Shown here in pieces: positions 30,603-39,288 of a stretch of DNA of 55,130 nucleotides. The first letter of the stretch is position 1. The number at the start of each line of letters is the position of its first letter. A model generated the notes under the pieces. It was not told the origin of the DNA, did not search any database, and was given only the letters and a program-made list of their open reading frames with translations. The position numbers were made by a program, and so were the translations under genes. This DNA is from Enterobacter sp. RIT418 (lineage in GTDB: Bacteria; Pseudomonadota; Gammaproteobacteria; Enterobacterales; Enterobacteriaceae): positions 1-55,130 of the forward strand of contig NZ_QBJD02000023.1 of assembly GCF_003057745.1 (NCBI RefSeq), read 5' to 3'.

Positions 30603-31286
30603 TTAAATCTCAAATGGATAAAATTTTTCCCAGTTATAACTTATCCTCGCTAGCGTCAATTCTCCGACGACATCCCCGTAATCAATTTCCTGGCGTTCCA
30701 AAAAAAACTCCCGCACCGTTGCGGGTATAAAAGCAGCGCTGTAACGCAGGATCGTGCTGTGCCAGAATGGCGCCGGTAATGGGCTGCTGCTGTGCCGCAT
30801 CAGCAACTCATTTTTCCAGTTTGACTCCAGAATTTTCTTGCAGAATGACTGACGCATCGCTATTGCTGGCTCATCGGGGATACCCGCCAGTAACAACTGG
30901 CTGGACAAAGCGATTAAACGAAGGTTCCTGATCGCAATCTTTTTCGAATGATATCCAGCCCAGAGGCTTTTCAATTGCTCTACTTTCGAGGGCAATCGCT
31001 CGTTTTCCTCATAGAGAGGGAGAGTCAGGGGTAAGAAGGTGAAATGGAAACTGTGTTCAGGCAGGGTGTCGGCAAGTGAATCATCCCTTGTGAGCTCGTT
31101 TAATTCATCAATCAGCTGCGAGACCAATATTGGCATACGCGGTTTTATGCCTGTTGCCAGAGCGAGTTTTAACGGATCGTAGTAGTTTTCCTCTCTTATA
31201 TCCCCGATTTCAGCATTATTTTCCCACATTCTAATGGTGTTTAAATTTGTAGAACGATAAATGTCAGGCAAGCTATAGGATTTCAT
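30603..31286 (-). CDS. Unrecognised protein; candidate 2H (LigT-like) phosphoesterase
   Basis: 227-residue protein I cannot assign by overall similarity. It carries two HxTx motifs inside hydrophobic strands, H81-F-T83-F (SFHFTFLPLT) and H176-S-T178-I (FWHSTILRY), 95 residues apart. Two such motifs at this spacing are the signature of 2H phosphoesterases (2'-5' RNA ligase and cyclic phosphodiesterase families). The C-terminal GELTLARISYNWEKFYPFEI resembles the last strands of that fold. No signal peptide or TM. It looks AT-richer than its neighbours, suggesting separate acquisition. It converges with the regulator at 30563. Confidence 0.55.
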   Translation of the reverse strand: MKSYSLPDIYRSTNLNTIRMWENNAEIGDIREENYYDPLKLALATGIKPRMPILVSQLIDELNELTRDDSLADTLPEHSFHFTFLPLTLPLYEENERLPSKVEQLKSLWAGYHSKKIAIRNLRLIALSSQLLLAGIPDEPAIAMRQSFCKKILESNWKNELLMRHSSSPLPAPFWHSTILRYSAAFIPATVREFFLERQEIDYGDVVGELTLARISYNWEKFYPFEI

Positions 31287-31518
31287 GATCGTCCCAAGGA
31301 GATAATAAATACAGGCCAGGAAATGCAGTTTAATCTGATATTTCAGGGTATTATATTAATACCTTAGCGCTTATCAGAACTTAAGACAGATTTTTATCCC
31401 TGATTGGTGAACTTCGCGAACATGCGGGACGCCCTCCACTTCCGCTTCTTGCGCATAGCGGACAACTAGCTGGATCGCCAGGGCCTTTGTAAGCAAGGAA
31501 CGCGCAGAATTTGCAGGT

Positions 31519-31746
31519 CTACTGCTTATAGTGACGCTGAACTAATGCTGGATAGCGCAGAAGTAATGCTTCGGGGCGGATGGGGCGCCGCACCAGCTCC
31601 CCTCCGCAGTTCGGACACTGGCCATTCAGTCGTTGGGTCACGCAATCAACGCAAAACGTGCATTCGAATGAACAGATGTACGCCCCTTTTGATTCAGGTG
31701 GCAAATCTGTATCACAGCACTCGCAGTTAGGACGAAGTTCAAGCAT
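31519..31746 (-). CDS. DUF1272 domain-containing zinc-ribbon-like protein
   Basis: 75-residue protein beginning MLELRPNCECCDTDLPPES, the DUF1272 signature. Eight Cys in CxxC-type pairs (CECC, CSFECTFCVDC, CPNCGG) suggest one or two bound zinc ions. The function of the family is unknown. GGAGTG is upstream of the ATG. It appears monocistronic, between the candidate 2H phosphoesterase gene and the end of the T6SS operon. Confidence 0.88.
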   Translation of the reverse strand: MLELRPNCECCDTDLPPESKGAYICSFECTFCVDCVTQRLNGQCPNCGGELVRRPIRPEALLLRYPALVQRHYKQ

Positions 31747-31932
31747 GGCACACTCCTATTATTAAGGGGCATTGAAGGCCATCTACCTTTTTCGCCTTCG
31801 GCACTGGATGACGTGATTATGCTTTGCGCATTTCAGAAGAGCATGGTCTACAGACGGGAAAAATCAAGAGAGTGAATGATTGGACACAAGGCTCGCTTCC
31901 GGAAACGAACGCAGGCACGCTCGGCTCCCAGC

Positions 31933-31969
31933 AAAAAGCCCGCAGGGCGCAAACCTTGCGGGCTTTTTT
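31933..31969. terminator. Bidirectional terminator at the end of the T6SS operon
   Basis: AAAAAGCCCGCAGGG, CGCA, AACCTTGCGGGCTTTTTT: a strong stem with T-tracts on both strands. It lies 40 bp after the last T6SS gene on the minus strand and probably ends the whole operon. Confidence 0.9.
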
Positions 31970-32008
31970 GTGACCAATGACTTATGTTATCGACGCGTCA
32001 TCAGAAGG

Positions 32009-32497
32009 TCAGGCCAGCCTCTCCACCGCCCGGAAAAACACGTCTTCCGTCATAAGAACCTTTGCCTCCGGTATTTGATGCTCTCCCCATATGTACCAGC
32101 CAGCGTCGGGCGCCATGCTCATATTGAACACAAGGTCGCTTAGCGCTCCGCTGGCGTCCACCACGCGCAGGGTGACGTAGCCTCTTTCCGCGCCGCAGCA
32201 AAGCCTCTCCGGCGAAATGCTGACGCTGCGTTCTCCATTTTGCAAATGGATGGCTGTTATACCGTAGCGGCAGATACCGCTGCTGAGGCTATAGCCAACG
32301 GTGCTCATGTCATGGATATTTTTGACCGTCTGTACGATCTCAATTCCGGAGCCCGCGAACCACTCGTCAATCTGCTGCGCCAGAGCGTCCATCCTTAAAC
32401 GGAACGTCTGAATTTCCGCTTCGACGGTATTTTTCCCTGGCGGAACAGCATCCTGGTTTTGCTTCACTTTTTCAAAAAAACGCTCTCTTGCCGACAC
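32009..32497 (-). CDS. Uncharacterised terminal protein of the T6SS operon
   Basis: 162-residue soluble protein I do not recognise. The N-terminus is basic and helical (SARERFFEKVKQNQ), the middle holds beta-rich segments (GYSLSSGICRYGITAIHLQNGERSVSI) and the end reads GWYIWGEHQIPEAKVLMTEDVFF. No signal peptide or TM. The start at GTG 32497 is preferred because GGGAGGAAAA lies just upstream; the ATG at 32515 has no site. It follows the VasL gene by about 39 bp on the same strand and ends at the operon terminator, so it could be a regulator, adaptor or immunity factor. Confidence 0.75.
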   Translation of the reverse strand: MSARERFFEKVKQNQDAVPPGKNTVEAEIQTFRLRMDALAQQIDEWFAGSGIEIVQTVKNIHDMSTVGYSLSSGICRYGITAIHLQNGERSVSISPERLCCGAERGYVTLRVVDASGALSDLVFNMSMAPDAGWYIWGEHQIPEAKVLMTEDVFFRAVERLA

Positions 32498-32536
32498 TTT
32501 TCCTCCCTGTGTCATGGTGATATTTAATCTACTGCG

Positions 32537-33862
32537 TTAGTCCGCTGTTTTCCGATCCAACAGGGCATAGCGAACCATTAACTGCCTCAGGTGCTGCTCA
32601 AGCTGGCTTTTCTGCCCCGCAGGCCAGGGCTTCTCGTCAGGCAGTATAGCCAGCTGGCGAAGCTGCTCTTCTGCCGGAACCGCGCGGTTAAAAGACTGCA
32701 TCGTGGTGAACACCGTGGATTTGAGCTCGCTCACGGTAATGTATTTCCCCTTCTGCTCGTCCAGCGCGTTCAGGCGGTTAGCCAGCCGCTCAAGCTGCGC
32801 CATTCCCTGATGCCAGCCGTTCAGGTTTTCCTCCGGCAATGCCTGTGCGGCCACCTGCTGCTGCCACTGCTGCGCAAGCGGTTTTGCCTGCTCGGGCCAC
32901 AGGGCCTGGGCCTGCTGCACCAGGCCGTCGCCGTAGCGTATCGCCCAGTCTGGCTTCAGCTGAGCGAGCCGCGCCAGCTGCCTTTGCGTCTCGGTAATCC
33001 CCTCCTCCGCTGGCAATGCGTTCTCTTTAGCGGACTGAATTTGCGCCATAGAAAGCGGCGCGGGCAGAGGGGAGATCGATGCGGAAAATTGTTCCCGCAG
33101 CGGATCGGGCTGATGCAGATACTGCCAGCCCCACGCTGACGCGCCCGCGACCACCAGCATGGTCAGCATCCCTGCGGCGAACGGCTTCCAGGGCTTTGCC
33201 GGCGGCGGCATCGACTCCTGCACGGCAATATTAGGCTGCGGCTCCGGCTGCGCTACGTAAACCCACTTCGCGCCTTCAGGCGGGCCGCCAGCTGCCGCAG
33301 GAAGCGCGACCCCGTGCCCGCCGTTCGGTGCGTCCTGCGCGCTATTTTCCAGCCTCACCGACGCGTTGTGCAGCAGCGTGCGCAGCGCCTCCAACTGCCC
33401 TGCATGCTTCAGCTCCAGACGCTGCAAAACGTCATCGAGCGCCTTCAGGTGCTCTTCAGCCTGGTAAAGCTGGCTCAGATCGCTGTACGCCAAGGTCTGC
33501 GTGCGTATGAGCTGCTGAAGACGCTTGCTGAGCGCGCTCAGGATCTCCATTCGCGCATGAATCGGCTGGGGCCAGACGCTGCCCCACTGCCTGGAGACCA
33601 GCGCAGACAAAATGGCCAGCCCTTCATTCAGGCCATACAGCCCCGCAAGCCGGGTGCGGGCCAGCGTATACCAGGCCGCGGTCTGCAGCTCAACGCCGTT
33701 TTGCTCAAACAGCGACAGGCAAAGCGTCTCGGCTAAGTGCCAGTCCACGTCCGGGCGCGCCGGGTGGGCGAGTTTATTGATTTCATCGCGAAGGCGCGCG
33801 TAATCCGCAAGCGTGCGCGGGTCGCCGCCGGTTTTCAGGCTGCGTTCAGGTTGTGTCGTCAT
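32537..33862 (-). CDS. T6SS-associated VasL-like protein (ImpA N-terminal and VasL domains)
   Basis: 441 residues. The N-terminal ImpA_N-type domain (about 12-125; YARLRDEINKLAHPARPDVDW, RQWGSVWPQPIHAR) resembles TssA. A Pro/Ala linker leads to one TM helix (about 226-248, FAAGMLTMLVVAGASAWGW) and a C-terminal VasL domain (about 290-435). Membrane-anchored TssA-like proteins of this architecture are thought to help stop or stabilise the distal sheath end; that role is inferred here. It is 23 bp after tssE in the operon and is distinct from the true TssA at 40010. Confidence 0.85.
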   Translation of the reverse strand: MTTQPERSLKTGGDPRTLADYARLRDEINKLAHPARPDVDWHLAETLCLSLFEQNGVELQTAAWYTLARTRLAGLYGLNEGLAILSALVSRQWGSVWPQPIHARMEILSALSKRLQQLIRTQTLAYSDLSQLYQAEEHLKALDDVLQRLELKHAGQLEALRTLLHNASVRLENSAQDAPNGGHGVALPAAAGGPPEGAKWVYVAQPEPQPNIAVQESMPPPAKPWKPFAAGMLTMLVVAGASAWGWQYLHQPDPLREQFSASISPLPAPLSMAQIQSAKENALPAEEGITETQRQLARLAQLKPDWAIRYGDGLVQQAQALWPEQAKPLAQQWQQQVAAQALPEENLNGWHQGMAQLERLANRLNALDEQKGKYITVSELKSTVFTTMQSFNRAVPAEEQLRQLAILPDEKPWPAGQKSQLEQHLRQLMVRYALLDRKTAD

Positions 33863-33885
33863 GATGATATCCGCCAGAGTGGGCG

Positions 33886-34344
33886 TTAAATTGCAGAACG
33901 GGCGTCGAGATACTGCTGCTGTTTCATGTGCCGGATGAGCACCCGTCCCTCCGGCATAAACTCGGTGCCGTAGCGCACGAGGCCGATGCCTTTGAGCTCG
34001 GCGTCGATAGCGTAGCGCAGCTCTCCGGGCTGGGTCTGTTCAAGCATCACGACCATGATTTTGCTCAGGCGCGGCTCGTACTTCAGCAGCACCGCCGAAA
34101 GCGTTGTGATTAGCTGGTGCGCCGTTCCCGGCATGCCCTGGAGGATCCGGGTCATGTCCGGAAGACCGTAGTCCGGCAGGTGCGCCAGCGTCCCCGCCCG
34201 ACAGTTCAGGATGCGCTGCATGTTGTCCAGCACGGACAGAATCACCTGATTCGCCTCGCTGACCTGGTTCAGTTCAAGGCCGCCTGCAAAATTGCCATAC
34301 AGAACTTCATACAGCGACGGCGTGTTATATCCCTGCGGCATCAT
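33886..34344 (-). CDS. tssE: T6SS baseplate subunit TssE (gp25-like)
   Basis: Baseplate wedge protein homologous to phage T4 gp25, nucleating sheath assembly. It has 152 residues. The gp25-like domain includes SVLDNMQRILNCRAGTLAHLPDYGLPD and the conserved EPRL motif (about residue 98). The start overlaps the tssJ stop by 4 bp (ATGA). Confidence 0.93.
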   Translation of the reverse strand: MMPQGYNTPSLYEVLYGNFAGGLELNQVSEANQVILSVLDNMQRILNCRAGTLAHLPDYGLPDMTRILQGMPGTAHQLITTLSAVLLKYEPRLSKIMVVMLEQTQPGELRYAIDAELKGIGLVRYGTEFMPEGRVLIRHMKQQQYLDARSAI

Positions 34345-34886
34345 TTTTCCTTAACAGGCTGTAGCGTGAGCTGGTTATTCCCGGCTTCGAGAACGCGCGC
34401 GTCGTCCGGATCGAGCTCTTCACGCTGTAACACCACTTTCCAGGTGTTGTTCTCCATGTCCGGATGGCGAAATAACCCGACGATGGCGACAAACTGCGCG
34501 TCCGCCTCCATTGGCATATCGAGGGTCGCATCTCCGCCCGGCTTCACGATAACGTCCCGGCTCGCCAGGAGATCGCCCTTCAGCGCCGCATCGTCATCCT
34601 TCAGCAGCTGCTGGTAGACAGATTTATCGAACGACTTGCGGTCTTTGAGCTGATACACGCGCAGCACAACGGACTCCGACAGCGAGTTGTTTTCCCGCGC
34701 GTCGGTGTTCAGCGCTTCGCGCGCGGTAAAATCCAGATGCAGCGTCTTAATTTTTTTATAAAAAACAGAGGTGAAGGCCGATTTTGTACCGTCCGTGACG
34801 CTCTGCGTCAGCCCGCAGCCCGTCAGGCCGAGCGCCAACGCGGGCAGCAGCCAGCGGGCGGTTTTAGTCAAACTTGTACGTAACAC
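34341..34886 (-). CDS. tssJ: T6SS outer-membrane lipoprotein TssJ
   Basis: Outer-membrane lipoprotein of the TssJLM membrane complex. It has 181 residues with a lipoprotein signal ending GLTGC (Cys24). The transthyretin-like fold follows, with LRVYQLKDRKSFDKSVYQQLLKDD, which includes the loop contacting TssM, and FVAIVGLFRHPD. It overlaps tssG by 23 bp and tssE by 4 bp. Confidence 0.93.
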   Translation of the reverse strand: MLRTSLTKTARWLLPALALGLTGCGLTQSVTDGTKSAFTSVFYKKIKTLHLDFTAREALNTDARENNSLSESVVLRVYQLKDRKSFDKSVYQQLLKDDDAALKGDLLASRDVIVKPGGDATLDMPMEADAQFVAIVGLFRHPDMENNTWKVVLQREELDPDDARVLEAGNNQLTLQPVKEK

Positions 34887-35949
34887 GTCGATTTCCTTGT
34901 TGTGTAATAGCAGGCTCCAGGCCCGTGTAGTAGCCCAGCTCTGTGGTAAAGGTTGGCGGGATATCGTCCGAAAGCGGTTCCTTTTCCGCGCCCAGCACGC
35001 CGTTCATGCCCAGCCAGAACGCCCCCTCCCCCAGCGGAGGGGCGGTCAGCAGAGGAGTGGGGGCCGTGAGCGTGATGCGCGCCTTAAACCGCCAGCCCAG
35101 ATAGACGCGCAGCATCACCAGAAAATCCTGATACAGCAGGCCATCCGGCTTCCAGCCCTGCGCTTCCCGTTCATCGTCCGTGGATAGCGCGATCAGCAGC
35201 TGGCTGCTGGCGTCCATGGCCTCGTCGCCGAGCGGCGTATTGCCGTCGAGCATAAAGTCCGCATCGGCATAAAAACCCAGCGGCTGGCGGATCTCTATCG
35301 GCCGCAGACAGTAAGGACTGACGTTCACGCGGGTGTTCGGCGCCAGCAGGCTAACCAGCGCCTGCATGCCCTCCTGCGTTTTACCCGGCTGGCGCAGCAC
35401 GCCGAGCAGCGCCAGAAAGCGCGAGACCGGCGTGGCGATATGCTCGGCGGTGCCGGGAATGCCCAGCCCCACCAGCCCCAGCAGAGACTGCGAAATCGTG
35501 TCCGAACCGCCGGGTTCGAACGAGGCCGGGTAGGAGTATTTGCGCCATATGCGATAAAACTGCGTCAAAATGCGGTGGCTGAAAATATCCAGAAAGCCCT
35601 GCAGCGCCTCGTGCCCTTCCCGGCGCTGGGTGATGTCATCCAGATACGCCGTCGGCAGAGGCGAGTCGACGCCGTACATGCCCATAAAGGTGGTGCGAAC
35701 AACGGGCGGCCTGCCGTCATCCTCTTCATCGTACTCCACCGCCTTAAGCTCGCTGGCGGGAAAACCCATGCCGGGGTGCGGGCAAAAGCGGACCGGATCG
35801 TCAGCGGGATGGCTGGTCGCGCCTAGCAGGGCCTTACCGGGCCGGCCCTTTTCAAGCAGCTGGCAAAAGCGGTAAAAGTTGATCCGATGCAGGTCGGCTT
35901 CCAGCCGCGGGGTCAGCCGGGAATGCGACGGCTGTGTTTCTCTTCCCAT
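34864..35949 (-). CDS. tssG: T6SS baseplate subunit TssG
   Basis: Baseplate wedge component that pairs with TssF around TssE. It has 361 residues with the family N-terminus FYRFCQLLEKGRPGKALLGA, GMYGVDSPLPTAYLDD and YPASFEPGGSDTISQSLLGL. It overlaps tssF by 37 bp and tssJ by 23 bp, so translation is probably coupled along the block. Confidence 0.95.
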   Translation of the reverse strand: MGRETQPSHSRLTPRLEADLHRINFYRFCQLLEKGRPGKALLGATSHPADDPVRFCPHPGMGFPASELKAVEYDEEDDGRPPVVRTTFMGMYGVDSPLPTAYLDDITQRREGHEALQGFLDIFSHRILTQFYRIWRKYSYPASFEPGGSDTISQSLLGLVGLGIPGTAEHIATPVSRFLALLGVLRQPGKTQEGMQALVSLLAPNTRVNVSPYCLRPIEIRQPLGFYADADFMLDGNTPLGDEAMDASSQLLIALSTDDEREAQGWKPDGLLYQDFLVMLRVYLGWRFKARITLTAPTPLLTAPPLGEGAFWLGMNGVLGAEKEPLSDDIPPTFTTELGYYTGLEPAITQQGNRRVTYKFD

Positions 35950-37667
35950 TCAAGGCGTTCTCCGGTGGGTTGCAGGATGATAATCAGTCGGTTAAATAGA
36001 TAGATATCGGTATAAAGGGCAAAAAATCGGCTCAGCATTTCGCCAAACAGACAGATGTCCCCGCGTCCGGCGAAGCCGTGGCTATCGAGCGTCACCTCAA
36101 TCTGCACGCCGCGCACCAGATACCCCTGTTCGAAACGCTCCGTTTCGCTGTGCTTCACGTCGATGATGGCCTCCAGGCGGCGGCGGTTCATCTCGCTGTC
36201 GGTCCACTCATACAGCGCCAGCGTGCCGCGCAGCACCTCGGCGTTGTCCATCATCGAGAGGAAGCCGCTGCCAAGGTGGCTCAACACGCGCCAGTGGAAG
36301 CGATCCCGGGCCGGGGGATAGCAGGGCAGCGTTGGCGCACAGAGGTTGCGCACGGCAATGCTGGCGGACGTGGTTTTCATCACGGTGTCCAGCATCGTGC
36401 TTTGCAGCGCGCGGCGCGGCAGCTGGCCGTTGGTGCCCGTTAGCGTCAGAGAGAGGCTTTCATCCTCCGGCACCGTATGGTTGTCAAAGGCTTCACCGCC
36501 CAGGATCAGCCAGGTATTGTGCAGCCCCGACGGGCCGCGGCGCACGCGGGTGTGGTAGTAATATTCCGGCGCGTCGTGCCGCATCATCCCGCCCTTGTGG
36601 CGGAAGCTGGAAAACGGCACGTAGACGTGCTGGCTGGACGACATCACCGATTCCACGGCATAAATTTCCGTGTGCCCGTCCTGCACGCGCATCGGCCGCA
36701 GCAGATACTCGGTCTGCAGCGAATTCAGGGTGAGCGGGTCGGACTCCAGCGGGAACAGGTTAATCACCGGGACGCAGTTAAGGCGTAAGTTTTTTTCGGT
36801 AAAGGTGAAGTCATGCTCCCAGCGCGTCGACAGCACCACGTCAATTTCAAACCACGGCAGCTGCGCCGGGAGCGCGCTCGCCTCCAGGCCACGCAGCGCG
36901 GTAAACATGAATTTCTCGCGAAAGGTGAAATATTCCAGCAGGAGCTGGTAGCCGCTGAAGCTGCTGCTGCCCTTTGGCCACAGGGTATCGTCGTCACCAA
37001 AGCCCAGCGCGGTAAAGCGGCCGTCAAGCGGGCGCCTGTCCCGATCGCCGGGGAGGCGCAGCCACATCCGCGCCGTGTTCATGGTAAAGGCTTCGTGCAT
37101 GGCGCAGGCCAGCGGCGCGTCGGCGTTGAAGTACAGCGGAATGCTGCTGAGATCGACGCGGCTCCAGTCTGCCAGCTCGCTGCAGGTGAAGCGCAGCGTC
37201 ACCACCGAGCGCCCATCGGGATCGGTGGTAAGACGCGCCTGCTCCAGCGCCAGCGGCTGCAGGTCGATCGCTTTCGTCGTGGTGTAGCGACAGCGCGTCC
37301 CCTTTTCGCCGAGCGGGCGCGAGAGCACCTCAAAGCTTTTCGCAATGCGCATCGGCTCTTTCATTCCGCGCCAGTCCGGGGTGAACTCCACGATGGACAT
37401 CGACGGAATGGTGCGCAGGTAGTGCGGCCACAGCAGGCTGACCAGCCCTTCCGTCAGCTCGGGAAGATCGTCATCAAGCTTTTCGCGAAGCCGCCCCATC
37501 ATGAAGGCAAAGCCCTCAAACAGCCGTTCTACGTACGGGTCGCGCGCGCCCGCTTTATCCAGGTTAAGCATCGCCGCCTGCTCGGGATGCGCGCGGGCAA
37601 ACTCTTCGCCCGCCTCAAGCAGGTAGCGCATTTCGGCGTCGTAATAACGCAGGGTTAAGTCGTCCAT
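35913..37667 (-). CDS. tssF: T6SS baseplate subunit TssF
   Basis: Large baseplate wedge protein (VasA/ImpG). It has 584 residues beginning MDDLTLRYYDAEMRYLLEAGEEFARAHPE, with PYVERLFEGFAFMMGRLREKLDDDLPELTEGLVSLLWPHYLR near the N-terminus, the most conserved part of the family. It lies 35 bp after the CdsA-like gene and overlaps tssG. The lipid trio therefore separates it from tssA. Confidence 0.95.
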   Translation of the reverse strand: MDDLTLRYYDAEMRYLLEAGEEFARAHPEQAAMLNLDKAGARDPYVERLFEGFAFMMGRLREKLDDDLPELTEGLVSLLWPHYLRTIPSMSIVEFTPDWRGMKEPMRIAKSFEVLSRPLGEKGTRCRYTTTKAIDLQPLALEQARLTTDPDGRSVVTLRFTCSELADWSRVDLSSIPLYFNADAPLACAMHEAFTMNTARMWLRLPGDRDRRPLDGRFTALGFGDDDTLWPKGSSSFSGYQLLLEYFTFREKFMFTALRGLEASALPAQLPWFEIDVVLSTRWEHDFTFTEKNLRLNCVPVINLFPLESDPLTLNSLQTEYLLRPMRVQDGHTEIYAVESVMSSSQHVYVPFSSFRHKGGMMRHDAPEYYYHTRVRRGPSGLHNTWLILGGEAFDNHTVPEDESLSLTLTGTNGQLPRRALQSTMLDTVMKTTSASIAVRNLCAPTLPCYPPARDRFHWRVLSHLGSGFLSMMDNAEVLRGTLALYEWTDSEMNRRRLEAIIDVKHSETERFEQGYLVRGVQIEVTLDSHGFAGRGDICLFGEMLSRFFALYTDIYLFNRLIIILQPTGERLEWEEKHSRRIPG

Positions 37668-37702
37668 AATTTCTCTGTGCGAGGCTTAGGGTTTGTCGCG
37701 GT

Positions 37703-38638
37703 TCAGGTAAACCAAAACCGAACGATATGGAAAAAAACGGGTGCGGCGAAGCACAGGGAATCAATTCTGTCCATCATGCCGCCGTGGCCTTCGATCGTGG
37801 CGCCAAAATCCTTCACGCCGCGGTCGCGCTTAATTGCAGACATGCACAGACCGCCGGCAAAGCCGAGCAGCGTGATCGCCAGTGAAATCAGCGCGGCCTG
37901 CCACGGCGCGAAGGGCGTGATCCACCAGAGCAGCGTCCCCACCAGCGTCGCCGTGCCGATGCCGCCCACAAACCCTTCAACGGTTTTGTTCGGGCTCAGC
38001 CGAGGCGCAATGGGGCGTTTGCCCATCAGCTTGCCAAAGACGTACTGCAGCACGTCTGAGATTTGTACGACGATCATCAGGAACAGCAGCAGCTTAATGT
38101 TCTGATGCTCATAGCCCGGAATGGGGAGCATCAGCAGGGCCGGCGCATAGCTAATGCAGTACACGGCAATCATCATGCTCCACTGGATTTTGGCGCTGCG
38201 TTCGAGAAAGTTTTTTGAATCCCCGGACAGCGCCATGCGGGTTGGAATGAATAAAAAGGCGAAGACCGGAATAAAAATGGCAAAGGTGCCGTACCACTGT
38301 ATCCCCACCAGCACGTACTGCAGCGGCAGGAGAATAAAGAAGCACCAGAACAGCGCCTCGTGATCGCCGCGATGCGTAGGCGTCAGCGTGATGCACTCTC
38401 TTAAGGCCAGCAGCGACATCATCGCGAACAGCAGCGTTGAGCCAACCGGGCCGCACAGCATCGCCGCCACGGAGAGCAGGCACATCACCCACCAGGCGCG
38501 GATGCGGGCGTTGAGGTTAATAATGACCGGCGTTCGGCCTTTGGCTTTTTCAATAATGAAGCCCGTAATGCTGGCAAAAAGCAGGAGGCCAAAGAGGCCG
38601 ACCAGCAGCGCGATCAGGGCGTGATCCTGAAAATTCAT
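37703..38638 (-). CDS. CdsA-like phosphatidate cytidylyltransferase
   Basis: 311-residue inner-membrane protein with about eight hydrophobic segments. The CDS-family signature is complete near the C-terminus: SAIKRDRGVKDFG...EGHGGMMDRID, with Lys-Arg, Lys-Asp and HGG-x-x-DR-x-D, so it should make CDP-diacylglycerol from phosphatidate and CTP. The length and SPNKTVEGFVGG segment resemble the YnbB paralogue as much as housekeeping CdsA. The ATG overlaps the PlsC-like stop by 4 bp. It is the last of three lipid genes inside the T6SS operon. Confidence 0.9.
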   Translation of the reverse strand: MNFQDHALIALLVGLFGLLLFASITGFIIEKAKGRTPVIINLNARIRAWWVMCLLSVAAMLCGPVGSTLLFAMMSLLALRECITLTPTHRGDHEALFWCFFILLPLQYVLVGIQWYGTFAIFIPVFAFLFIPTRMALSGDSKNFLERSAKIQWSMMIAVYCISYAPALLMLPIPGYEHQNIKLLLFLMIVVQISDVLQYVFGKLMGKRPIAPRLSPNKTVEGFVGGIGTATLVGTLLWWITPFAPWQAALISLAITLLGFAGGLCMSAIKRDRGVKDFGATIEGHGGMMDRIDSLCFAAPVFFHIVRFWFT

Positions 38639-39288
38639 GACTTAAGTTCCTCCAGCGCTTCCCTGGCGCGTTGTAAAAATGCCTGTTTTTCTTCACCGTC
38701 CTGCGGGGGAGAGATCGCCTCGCCAAAGGTCGCGGAGCATAAAACCGGCACCACCAGACGAGAGCCTTTCGGCAGAACGCGGTTGAGGTTTTCAAGGTAG
38801 ACAGGCACCAGCTGAGCGCCGGGATTCATTCGCGCCAGATGCCAGAGGCCGCTCTTAAATGCGGAGATATCTTCACCGTTTCCCCGCGTCCCCTCGGGAA
38901 AAATAATCAGCGACTGTGCGTGGTTCAGGGCCTCGCTCATCAGCTCAAGCGCGTTATTTGGCTGACTCCCCTCCTCCGCGGAAGGCCGACGCTTAATCAG
39001 CACCGCGTTAAAAATGCGTCGGGCGATGTAGCGGCGCAGCGGCGAAGCCTCCCAGTAATCCGCCGCCGCCACGGGGCGAACGGTAGGCCGCAGCCGAGCG
39101 GGCATGCTGGCCCAAATCACAATGCCGTCAAGATGGCTGGAGTGGTTGGCGTAGTAAATTCTGACCGATGCGCTGTCGGGCACCGGCGCGAGCCAGCGCG
39201 CACGCACGCCGGTAAGCAGCCGGCATATCCGAATCAGGCACCCGCTCACCAGGCGGCTGCTCAGGGTTGTCTCTGGTACGTTATTCAT
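38635..39288 (-). CDS. PlsC-like 1-acyl-sn-glycerol-3-phosphate acyltransferase
   Basis: 217 residues. It has the acyltransferase HX4D motif (NHSSHLD, His49 and Asp54) and the FPEGTR motif (130-135) that binds the phosphate of the acceptor. These indicate acylation of lysophosphatidate or another lysophospholipid. No clear TM helix except a weak N-terminal hydrophobic patch, so it is probably peripheral. It overlaps the CDP-alcohol phosphatidyltransferase stop by 8 bp and the CdsA-like start by 4 bp, a tightly coupled trio. Confidence 0.9.
   Translation of the reverse strand: MNNVPETTLSSRLVSGCLIRICRLLTGVRARWLAPVPDSASVRIYYANHSSHLDGIVIWASMPARLRPTVRPVAAADYWEASPLRRYIARRIFNAVLIKRRPSAEEGSQPNNALELMSEALNHAQSLIIFPEGTRGNGEDISAFKSGLWHLARMNPGAQLVPVYLENLNRVLPKGSRLVVPVLCSATFGEAISPPQDGEEKQAFLQRAREALEELKS

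Noticed and set aside
31375..31518. Open minus-strand frame (about 48 codons, ...ALAIQLVVRYAQEAEVEGVPHVREV...) downstream of DUF1272
   Set aside because: It looks mildly coding-like but has no start or ribosome binding site, overlaps the DUF1272 end in another frame, and I recognise no family. A decayed gene fragment is possible but not supportable.
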